From positions 1 to 38,394 of the forward strand of contig WRLB01000009.1 of assembly GCA_009777815.1 (NCBI GenBank): a stretch of DNA of 38,394 bases, read 5' to 3'. A model generated the notes under the pieces. It ran no database searches and was not told where the DNA came from. It worked only from the letters and a program-made list of their open reading frames with translations. The DNA is from Bacteroidota bacterium. Lineage in GTDB: Bacteria > Bacteroidota > Ignavibacteria > Kapaibacteriales > UBA2268. This document shows positions 23,925 to 32,400 of this stretch, in pieces; position 1 is the stretch's first letter, and every line of letters starts with the position of its first letter. The position numbers were made by a program, and so were the translations under genes.

Positions 23925-24836
23925 TTAAATACTGCCTATCTTTCCTAACAATGCGGCACCTATAATTCCTGTATCTTGTATGAAGTGTGCTTGCTGAACT
24001 TTTATTTTTGACACCGAAGGAAGAGAACGCTCCCTTGATACTCGCTCTGCTACTTCTAACATAAGTTTACAATTAGAAATACCGCCGCCGACAATAAAAT
24101 CTCCTATATCTAATATATGATTTATTGTAGCAATTGCAATACCCAACATAAAACCTGCTTCTTCTAATGTTTTAATTGCCATACTATCATTATGCTCTGC
24201 TAACATATTTATATCTGAAACGTCTATATTAGTAGCAAAAAGCACGTTATTTTCTTTACAATGCTGCTTATAATTGCTAATAATTGCTTCTCTGCCGATA
24301 TAAGTTTCTAACGCACCGCTCCTGTAATTTGCCACACTATTAGAACAAATATTAAGAAAAATATGCCCTATTTCACCTGCTCCACCCATATTCCCTTTAT
24401 ATATTGCATTATTGATAACGATAGCCCCTCCGACACCTGTGCCAAGAGTAATGTAGAAAAAATTACGAAGCCCCCGCCCTTTTCCTGATATCATCTCGCA
24501 AATCGCTGCAGCATTAGCGTCATTATCCACCGAAAACGGCAACTTATATTTACTTCTTATATAACCGCCGAAATCAATGTTATTCCAATTCGGAAGGTTC
24601 GGTGCAAACATTATTTTATCTTTATCGACCACGCAAGGAAGACCTAAACCGATGCTTTCTATTTTACATTTTAATATAGCATCATTAATCAGAAAAGTAA
24701 GATTATTAAGTGCTTCACCATTAGTTTGATTGGGGTTAGTGATAATTGAATTTCTATAAATGATTTCACATTTATCATTTATTATACCTGATTTAAAGGC
24801 AGTTCCGCCAATATCTATTCCTAAATACAATTTCAT
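23925..24836 (-). CDS. ROK-family sugar kinase (glucokinase-like)
   Basis: 303 residues. The N-terminal phosphate-binding DIGGTAFKSGII, catalytic Asp in VDNDANAAAICE (D106), ATP-site TLGTGVGGAIV and GGAGEIGHI (H158) place it in the ROK family, which phosphorylates glucose, N-acetylglucosamine or similar sugars. The family's zinc-binding CxCGxxGCxE signature is not present: the corresponding stretch reads NICSNSVANYRSGALETY, with only C164 left while the following LETY is kept. Loss of zinc ligands occurs in some ROK members but usually affects fold stability or substrate choice. No transport or catabolic genes are adjacent, so the substrate cannot be inferred. A near-consensus TATTTTTA lies upstream. 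Confidence 0.85.
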   Translation of the reverse strand: MKLYLGIDIGGTAFKSGIINDKCEIIYRNSIITNPNQTNGEALNNLTFLINDAILKCKIESIGLGLPCVVDKDKIMFAPNLPNWNNIDFGGYIRSKYKLPFSVDNDANAAAICEMISGKGRGLRNFFYITLGTGVGGAIVINNAIYKGNMGGAGEIGHIFLNICSNSVANYRSGALETYIGREAIISNYKQHCKENNVLFATNIDVSDINMLAEHNDSMAIKTLEEAGFMLGIAIATINHILDIGDFIVGGGISNCKLMLEVAERVSRERSLPSVSKIKVQQAHFIQDTGIIGAALLGKIGSI

Positions 24837-24910
24837 TATTTTTTTATTTAAAAATACATTTTTTTACATATCATACGAGCAAATGACGTGTCATGCAAAC
24901 GAAAAATCTG

Positions 24911-25095
24911 TCATGCTGAACTTGTTTCAGCATCTACATAAAATTAGGGGATTCCGAAACGAGTTCGGAATGACAATAACGAAAATGCGGTCATGCTGAA
25001 CTTGTTTCAGCATCTCCATATAAAAAGGGGATTCCGAAACGAGTTCGGAATGACATAAGAGATTAAGCGGTCATGCTGAACTTGTTTCAGCATCT
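24911..25095. repeat. Alternating dispersed hairpin repeats (block 1)
   Basis: Two repeat types alternate. Type 1 has arms ATGCTGAA / TTCAGCAT around CTTGT (24911-24935, 24991-25015, 25071-25095). Type 2 has arms ATTCCGAA / TTCGGAAT around ACGAG (24951-24975, 25031-25055). Copies are near identical and about 40 bases apart, flanked by TCAT or TGACA. Likely REP-like elements; no gene. Confidence 0.75.
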
Positions 25096-25104
25096 ACATC
25101 ATTT

Positions 25105-25420
25105 TTTCAATTATATAATCGTTTTTCCAATTTATAAATCGGAAAAGCAATTTATAAACAAAATTGACATTTTGTCAATTGGTTTACCGATTATATAATT
25201 GAAAAAGCAATTTATAAATTGAAAAAGCAATTATATAATTGAAAAAGCAATTTATAAATCGGAAAACCAATTATATAATCGGAAAACCAATTATATAATT
25301 GGTTTTTCAATTATATAATTGGTTTTTTGGTATATAAATCGCTTAAACAACAGATAAATTGGGGATTCTCTAAATAAATTGCTAAAACGTTACTGAAATT
25401 GCAAAATTGGTTGTGACATT
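25105..25420. repeat. Array of ~20-bp palindromic units
   Basis: About fifteen units with a 20-bp period. Each has a 12-bp palindrome (AATTATATAATT or AATTTATAAATT) and an 8-bp linker (GAAAAAGC, GGAAAACC or GGTTTTTC), the units decaying toward 25420. A TTGACA-TTT-TGTCAA palindrome interrupts the array near 25164 and GACATTTTGTC recurs near 25415. No coding potential in a 20-bp period. The arrangement places sites on one face of the helix, so protein binding is possible. Confidence 0.65.
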
Positions 25421-25450
25421 TTGTCTACTTTTGCAAAACAGAATAAGGGG

Positions 25451-25655
25451 ATTCCGAAACAAGTTCGGAATGACAGAAGAGATTAAGGTGTCATGCTGAA
25501 CTTGTTTCAGCATCTCCATAAAATTAGGAATTATACCACCCCTACCCCTCCACAGGAGGGGAACTGTTCCCCTCCGAGGAGGGGTGGCATTTGCTTTAGC
25601 AAATGACGGGGTGGTAAATTGAATTATCGGTCATGCTGAACTTGTTTCAGCATCT
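25451..25655. repeat. Dispersed hairpin repeats (block 2)
   Basis: Type 2 repeat at 25451-25475, type 1 repeats at 25491-25515 and 25631-25655, with the multi-arm palindromic element inserted between the last two. Confidence 0.7.
25535..25615. repeat. Second copy of the multi-arm palindromic element
   Basis: ACCACCCC (25535-25542) pairs with GGGGTGGT (25608-25615). It retains the CCCCTCC/GGAGGGG core and a CATTTGCT/AGCAAATG side arm, but lacks the CTTCGC/GCGAAG arm present at 1148-1241. Confidence 0.75.
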
Positions 25656-25687
25656 CAATAAAAAACACGACATAACTTTTTTATATG

Positions 25688-26950
25688 TTATCTTATTTTA
25701 ATTTCGGGTTTAGTAGGTTTGCTATCTTCTTTGCGAAAATTATCAAGATAAAAATTAGTTTCTTTTCCATAAATATAAGGTTCAGGATGGTATTTACTCG
25801 GAATAGATTGCTCGTAAATAACTTCATCTGCCTTATTATTTTTTATGTAAATAGTAATTTTTTCTGCCGATGATTCAATAAGTCCATCGGGTTCATTATT
25901 GCTATTGCTAAAGAACAAACTTTTAGCGTTTTGCATACTTTCAATCTTATTTAAAGTATCGTTATTGATATAAAGGATTATTTCATTTCCTGCTAATTGG
26001 TCTATTCTACTGCTATTATTAGAATCATTTTGCGTAATTGCGATGCAATTTTGATAAGAATGGATGATATTTAATTTATTATTATTTAGTTTTATTTGTA
26101 TGGAATCGGCGTGTAATTGCGTAGAATCAAGCCACACAATAGAATGTGTTTGCATCTCTTTATCGGGGTTAAAGAGAATAATTTTTTCATTATCATTGTA
26201 GTAAATACCTTGTTGTGAAATGGCTTTTAGATTGCTTCTAACAATTTCTACATTGTGATAAAAGTAATATATATTTTCATTTCGATTTGCTAAAATAGAA
26301 TCCGATTTTATAGTTAATGTATCTAATTTTAGGTTTTGATTTGTATCAATTTGTAGCAAAATAGCATTTGATTTAGCCAATGTTAAATTAGTATTATATG
26401 TGTGAAAAATAGTATCTGCAATAGCAAAAACGTTATCTTTTTTGGCTTTTACAATAACATTTCCCCAAGCGATACTTTCAGTAGTTTTTCTATTATATAT
26501 AATACTATCTGCATACACAATCAGCGAATCATCTTCTAATATAACATCATCATTAAAATTAGCAATTAGAGTTTGAGTAGAATAAGTTCCGCTATTTCCT
26601 ATTAGTTTTTTTGTGCCTTCTGTTCCTTCTGTTATAGTTACTTTTTTATCGGAAGAGGCAATATAAGTATTGCCATCATACAAAACATTTTCTGATTTTA
26701 ATATCAAACTATCTTGTGTAATAATTACATTTCCTGTTAGCAAGAATCTATTATAATTTATATATTGTATTGCGGAATTAGAATTAACAACAACGTTTTT
26801 TTGTTGCAGGATTACATTACCGATAAGTGTTCTTTGGTTAGTAGATTCGGTATGTTCGCCTATGAGTTCATTTGCATTTTTCAATAATATTGGCTCTGCC
26901 TTAATAACAGATGCAACGAAGAATAAAATTATTATATAATACTTAAGCAT
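25688..26950 (-). CDS. OstA/LptA-like periplasmic LPS-transport protein
   Basis: 420 residues. N-terminal signal MLKYYIIILFFVASVIKAEP. The rest is a run of short beta-strands typical of the OstA/LptA jellyroll (LIGNVILQQKNVVVNSNSAIQYINYNRFLLTGNVIITQDSLILKSENVLYDG; later YADSIIYNRKTTESIAWGNVIVKAKKDN and SDSILANRNENIYYFYHNVEIVRSNLKAISQQGIYY). LptA-type proteins bridge inner and outer membranes to carry lipopolysaccharide. Bacteroidota have long multi-repeat versions like this. LptC, LptB and LptD are not nearby. It ends eight or so bases into the edge of the repeat island, and a near-consensus TATTTTTA precedes the start. Family call good; exact role in the Lpt bridge inferred. Confidence 0.75.
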   Translation of the reverse strand: MLKYYIIILFFVASVIKAEPILLKNANELIGEHTESTNQRTLIGNVILQQKNVVVNSNSAIQYINYNRFLLTGNVIITQDSLILKSENVLYDGNTYIASSDKKVTITEGTEGTKKLIGNSGTYSTQTLIANFNDDVILEDDSLIVYADSIIYNRKTTESIAWGNVIVKAKKDNVFAIADTIFHTYNTNLTLAKSNAILLQIDTNQNLKLDTLTIKSDSILANRNENIYYFYHNVEIVRSNLKAISQQGIYYNDNEKIILFNPDKEMQTHSIVWLDSTQLHADSIQIKLNNNKLNIIHSYQNCIAITQNDSNNSSRIDQLAGNEIILYINNDTLNKIESMQNAKSLFFSNSNNEPDGLIESSAEKITIYIKNNKADEVIYEQSIPSKYHPEPYIYGKETNFYLDNFRKEDSKPTKPEIKIR

Positions 26951-26995
26951 ATTTAAAAATATGTTTTACAATATAACATATAGACATAAAAAACA

Positions 26996-27880
26996 TTATT
27001 GTTCAATAGGAATTTGTATAATGAACACAGTGCCAACCCCTAACGAACTTCTTATTCGTATATTTCCTTTATGGGTTTCTATAATTTTTTTGGAAATCCA
27101 TAATCCCAGTCCTGAAGATGTTTCGCCACCTGTCGGTTTTGCAGAAAGTTTTGCACCTCTTTGGAATGCTGCTTTAAGGTCTTCCTCGCTCATCCCTAAC
27201 CCTGTATCAGAGAATTCAAATTGTATCATATCTTTTACTTTAGAACATTTAACTCCAATTTGTCCGCCAGGATTAGTATATTTTATTGCATTTGATAACA
27301 TATTATCAAACACTTCACATATTTTTACAACATCTACGCTGAATTGCGGAAGATCATCTTCTATATCTACAGATATTGTTTGGTTCTTATTTTTTGCATT
27401 AATAGAATTTCTATTAGCAACTTCTGTGACGAGAATTGCAGGATTTGCAAACTCATAGAACATTTTAATAGCACTGTCTTCAAGCGTAAGAACTTTTGAA
27501 ATCTCTTGAGAAAGCGAAATAACTTGTCTAGTAGAAATTACTAAATCATCTATTATCGCTTTTTGTTCTTCGCTATTTGTATCGTATGTGCGAAGCAATT
27601 CTACTAAACTTTTTATAATTGTAGTAGGATTTTTTATATCGTGTATGATAACAGCAAATAATTCGTTTTTATCTTTTTGGATTTCTTCAAGATTTTTATT
27701 TGCTTTTTCTAACTTTTTAATTTTCTGTTCTAAATTATAATTTTGTTTTCTGATATTTAGTGAAAACATATTGCAATTATCTATTTGTTGTTTTAGAACA
27801 TTAATTTCGTATTGTAGTTCTTTACAATTTTCGCACACATAAGGGGCATCTATTTGATTTTTATTTGAATTAATAGGCAT
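26996..27880 (-). CDS. Soluble histidine kinase with N-terminal CxxC and coiled coil
   Basis: 294 residues from ATG 27880 (MPINSNKNQ); the frame extends to 27985 but the promoter at 27909-27916 lies inside that extension. An N-terminal APYVCENCKEL (CxxC) is followed by a coiled coil (about 20-70), then the H-box ELFAVIIHDIKNPTTIIKS (phospho-acceptor H80). The ATPase domain carries the N-box DNMLSNAIKYTNPGG, G1 DTGLGMSEED and G2 GETSSGLGLWISKKIIE. There is no membrane segment, so it would sense a cytoplasmic signal or a partner protein; the CxxC may bind metal or respond to redox state. No response regulator is adjacent (orphan kinase). It lies downstream of flhB on the same strand but has its own promoter. 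Confidence 0.88.
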   Translation of the reverse strand: MPINSNKNQIDAPYVCENCKELQYEINVLKQQIDNCNMFSLNIRKQNYNLEQKIKKLEKANKNLEEIQKDKNELFAVIIHDIKNPTTIIKSLVELLRTYDTNSEEQKAIIDDLVISTRQVISLSQEISKVLTLEDSAIKMFYEFANPAILVTEVANRNSINAKNKNQTISVDIEDDLPQFSVDVVKICEVFDNMLSNAIKYTNPGGQIGVKCSKVKDMIQFEFSDTGLGMSEEDLKAAFQRGAKLSAKPTGGETSSGLGLWISKKIIETHKGNIRIRSSLGVGTVFIIQIPIEQ

Positions 27881-27908
27881 ATAGCATCTATAACAAATTT
27901 CATTATTA

Positions 27909-27916
27909 CAAAAATA
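27909..27916 (-). promoter_or_regulatory. Promoter -7 box for the soluble kinase
   Basis: TATTTTTG on the minus strand, 28 bases before ATG 27880. It excludes the longer 27985 start. Confidence 0.6.
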
Positions 27917-28024
27917 ATAAAAATAAATGAAAAAACAAAAAAAATAAAATTTCCATATTTTGCCTCGCCAAAATAAATTCGGCATTACAAGATAATAAAA
28001 GTTTTATTTTTAGCGGTCACTCTA

Positions 28025-29149
28025 TCAATAAAAATCGTTCTCGTTTATGTTAGATGGGTTATATTCTACGTTATTACCTGCTTTAACTTGATAAACAAAT
28101 GCTAATACTTGGGCTACTGCCTTAAATAAAATCTCAGGAACAGTAGAATCTACATCAACCAATTTATATAAAACTCTTGCTAATGGCGGGTCCTCAACTA
28201 TTCGGACATTATTATTTGCACCAATTTCTTTAATTTTTTGTGCTAAAAAATCAACACCTTTTGCGACAACAACAGGAGCATTATCTTCACCTTGATTATA
28301 TTTAATGGCAACAGCAAAGTGTGTAGGATTAGTAATAATAACAGATGCAGTTGGAACTGCTTGTATCATTTTCTTTCTAATCATATTTCGTCCCATTTGT
28401 CGCAAACGATATTTAATTTGTTGGTCGCCTTCCATTTGTTTTGTTTCATCTTTAACTTCTTGTTTAGTCATTTTCATATCTTGCTTGAACTTCCATTTTT
28501 GGTAAATAAAATCAGCAGCAGCAATAAAAATAAATAATCCACCAACTTTAATAATTAGTTCAAATGCAACATCAGCCATTGCTTCTACAACACTAATAAA
28601 AGGAAGGTCAGCCGAACCTACTATCTTATCTAAATTGCCACTAATAACACTATATGCTACGCCACCAAGAACAACAACTTTAAGAAAACTTTTTAACAAT
28701 TCTACCAAAGAACGAGAGGAAAAAAATGTTCTTTTAACACCCGATAGTATTTTAAAAGGTCGTTGCCAATTTTCTGCTTCAGTGAATTTTTTAGTTGCAA
28801 AAAACAGCCCTGCTTGTGGAATTTCTGCCGCTAAAACAATAGCAACAATAATTAGAAGAATAGGAAATATTAGCCACGAAATACTTTCTATCTGGCTTAT
28901 AAGAAGGAATTGTAAATTACTATCCGTAAAATCAAATTGCCCCGCCGTGCTAAAAGCAGAAGAAAATATTCCTGTTAGTTTAAGCATCATATTTTTACCA
29001 AGTAGAAAAACAGAAATGCCTCCGATTAGCATAATACTTGCGGATGTTACGTCTTTACTTTTAGCGACTTGTCCTTTTTCTTTTGCATCTTGGAGCCGTT
29101 TGGCAGATGCCTCTTCACTTTTTTCTATACCATCTTTATTTTCAGCCAT
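28025..29149 (-). CDS. flhB: Flagellar type III export switch protein FlhB
   Basis: 374 residues from ATG 29149 (MAENKDGIEKSEEASAKRLQDAKEKGQVAKSKDV, the classic FlhB N-terminus); a TTG at 29158 is the only alternative. Four membrane helices (about 40-60, 90-112, 155-175 and 198-220) precede the cytoplasmic domain. The autocleavage motif NPTH is present (N274-P275-T276-H277, in SVIITNPTHFAVAIKY), so the rod/hook-to-filament substrate switch should work. A C-terminal acidic tail follows VYQVKAGNNVEYNPSN. In most genomes fliP, fliQ, fliR and flhA are adjacent; none is here, so the export genes are dispersed. Non-flagellar homologues exist but this N-terminus favours FlhB. Confidence 0.92.
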   Translation of the reverse strand: MAENKDGIEKSEEASAKRLQDAKEKGQVAKSKDVTSASIMLIGGISVFLLGKNMMLKLTGIFSSAFSTAGQFDFTDSNLQFLLISQIESISWLIFPILLIIVAIVLAAEIPQAGLFFATKKFTEAENWQRPFKILSGVKRTFFSSRSLVELLKSFLKVVVLGGVAYSVISGNLDKIVGSADLPFISVVEAMADVAFELIIKVGGLFIFIAAADFIYQKWKFKQDMKMTKQEVKDETKQMEGDQQIKYRLRQMGRNMIRKKMIQAVPTASVIITNPTHFAVAIKYNQGEDNAPVVVAKGVDFLAQKIKEIGANNNVRIVEDPPLARVLYKLVDVDSTVPEILFKAVAQVLAFVYQVKAGNNVEYNPSNINENDFY

Positions 29150-29158
29150 ACTGAACAA

Positions 29159-29392
29159 ACGGCAATTTATATGCCAAACCTATAACTATATATTTTATAC
29201 ACTTCATTATTGTATAATTTGTATAATAATATGCTATATAGTCAAATTTAACATCGTGTTCCGCTGAAGCATCCCCTAATGTAAAATTACATTATATAGC
29301 AATTTATTCAAAAAAAATTATTATTATTGTAATATCAAAAATAACATTTATTAAAAATTATTAAAAATATAAAATAAATAAATAAAAAATGT
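29159..29392. other. Intergenic spacer with a REP-like fragment
   Basis: AT-rich. Around 29253-29272 the stretch GTTCCGCTGAAGCATCCCC resembles the arms of the dispersed hairpin repeats. No gene seen. Confidence 0.4.
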
Positions 29393-29400
29393 TATATTTG
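29393..29400 (+). promoter_or_regulatory. Promoter -7 box and leader hairpin of the T9SS-substrate gene
   Basis: TATATTTG fits TAnnTTTG and lies 69 bases before ATG 29470. The leader begins with a perfect stem GAACTATA / TATAGTTC (29405-29412 and 29420-29427), which could stabilise the mRNA 5' end. Confidence 0.6.
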
Positions 29401-29469
29401 TATTGAACTATAATTATTATATAGTTCTTAAATTAGAAATATTTTAATTAATTATACAAAGGTTTTATA

Positions 29470-32400
29470 ATGAAAAAGATTCATAATAAATTGAATTCTT
29501 ATCTAATGATGAATAACAAGGCGAGATTGCTGTTGCTCGCTGTTATTCTGTCGCTATCTACGGCATATTATGTGAATGCCGAAGAAGCGTATAATGATGC
29601 TGCAGGAAGTGGCAACTGGGCATCTGAAAGCCAGTTCTTAAATGCCTATACTATTATTAAAGGGCAAAATAGCAATTGCGAACAAAGTGGTTCTGGCGCT
29701 AACAAATATGGAGATTGGACCTACGGAACAAACAACTCTCCTATTTTTAGAATTACTGACGGAGAAGCCGATGACTGGCTAATGGCTCCCGAAGTTTTTC
29801 TATACGGTGGTAAAAATTATACTATTGAATTAGAACTTACCACAACTTATGAAATGCAAAGCGGTAATAACTCAACTGCTACTCTTATGGCGTTTTACGG
29901 ACCCCTTAACACTATTGATGGTATGATTACGCCACCGATTGGTGGTATTACCATTAACAAAACAGATAATGACCAATATAGGCTTAGTTTTATGCCACAA
30001 CGCGATGGTTATTTTCATATCGGATTCCGTAGTTTCTCAACAAGTGTGGACCCAGCAGATTTAATTGAGATAAACATTACATCATTCGCACTTACTGTCC
30101 CTGATGGAGAAATTGAAGGATTGTTCCCGCTGCCATTCTATAACGATGCAGAAGATTGGGATATGGTATCCCAATTTACAAATTATTGGTCTACTGCGAG
30201 CGACTACGAGGATGCTGCTGACCAGTATGGCTGGTGGCCTACTCAATTTATTGGAGAGTATTTGGGTTTATGGGATGTATTATCATTTTTACCTGGACCA
30301 CCACCAGAAAATATTAGTGACCCAAACAATCTTAATGGTTTTATATCGCTTTGGACTAACAGCGATCAAAATGCTTATATGCGGTACTCATATTTAGCAA
30401 CTCCTTTACTGGCTATTGATAGAACACGCCACGCAAGAATCAGTTTTTCATTTACAGGATTAGATGATATGGCTATTGATTATCTAACTTTGATTCTCTG
30501 TAAAACTACATCAAATAATATAAATACTCTTCTATCTGACCCTGATGTAGAAATGGCGTTTATACAAGACTTCGAAGTTTCAGGAACAGAGTGGACTTCT
30601 TTTGAATGGGAAATAAATCATTCACCTTTTTCAGATGGTCCAGGATATTATTGTCTTTTGTTTGAACATTTTAGTGATGCGAATTCTTTAGTTCTAATAC
30701 TAGATAGCGTAAAGGTGGATTATCTTCCGTTTGCAACAGTAACAGCAACATCAGGCAATAACGGAACAATTTCGCCACCACTTTTAAAGACCGCTGTCGG
30801 TGCTATTGCAACATTTGACGTTACACCGGAGCCAGGTTATATAATAGACCAACTTATAATTAACGGCTTCCCGCAAACATCTTTCTATGCTACAGCAACG
30901 CAACTTTCATTTACAGTTCCTACAGCAATTAATACTATTCACGTTACATTCAAACTACGTCCTTCATATAATTTGCCTTATATATGCAATTTTAATAACG
31001 TTCAGCAATATGGTGAATGGTCGGTTTTTGATTTGAACAACGATAATATTTCTTGGATATGCTTTACAGGTAATCAATATGTTAGAATGAGTAATTGGTC
31101 AGCGCCTGCCGTCCCACAAAATGATGTCCTTGTTACGCCGCCACTAAATATGCTATTAGGTAATACAAACGCAATTAACGTGAGGTATAGATACAGAGTA
31201 GCCGATGCTTCTTATTCTGAAAAAGTAAAAGTTGTATTAACAAGAGAAGATGATGTAACTTCTAATACAACGACTAATGCCCTTACAATAGCAGACCACG
31301 CAAATATAACTAACGACAGTTGGAACGTTCAATCAACAGTTATTATGCCGTCACAATTGTCGGGAATTGGTAGTGCTGACCATTTGTTCCTTAAGTTCCA
31401 TTGCTATTCTGATGGCGATATGTATTATCCGTATATAGATAGTGTATCTATTACGGTTATACCTAATCCGACAATATCTGCATTTGCAACTGATGGCGGA
31501 ACTATTTCACCGCCGGGCGATATGCAAATACCATATGGTTCAAGTATTACTTATACAATAACAATACAGCCAGGGTATATGATACAAAATATATTTATAG
31601 ATGGTAATCCTATATCTAATCCGACAACTTCTTATACATTTACTAATGTAACAACGGATCATACAATAGAGGTCCAGTTCCAAAAACTTGCTGTAAGTAT
31701 TACTGCTTCGATAGGTTATCCGCTTGATGGTAGCGGTGGAACTATAACACCGATTGGCGTAATATCAAAAGAATATGGCGATGACCAAACATTTAATTTT
31801 CCTCCTGCTACGGGCTGGGAAGTTGATAGAGTTTATGTAAATGGCACTCTTACTCCTACATTAGATAATACTCATACATTTTATAATATTACAGCCGAGA
31901 CGCAAACAATAGAAGTATTCTTTAAACGTGAAACTTATACTATAACTGTTAGCAGCGGTCCGAACGGAAGTATTTCCCCGAGTGGCTCATTCTTAAGAGA
32001 ATTTGGCGAATCAGCAACATTTACAATCGCACCAGAATCAGAAGAGTTTGAAATAAATGTCTTAACTGTAAATGGCACGGCTGTGCCAATAGCACGTGAT
32101 GCTACATCTTATACATTAGAAAATATATCGGGCAATACATCAATAAATATTACATTCAGACGTATAACGTATTCGGTAACGGTGTCGTCATCGGGGCTTG
32201 GAAGTGTATCACCTACGGGCTTTATTACTGTTAATAGAGGTGCTGATTTAGAATTTGTTTTAACGCCGATAAACCAATTTTATCACGTAGCAAGTATATT
32301 GTTAGATGGTATGGAAGTTCCTAAAACGGAATACGCTAATAATAGATTCTCTATGAATAACATTCAAAACGCATATACATTAGAGATATTTTTTGAACCA

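Noticed and set aside
24760-24999. 79-residue plus-strand frame at the start of the repeat island
   Set aside because: It covers the antisense of the ROK gene start and REP-like repeats.
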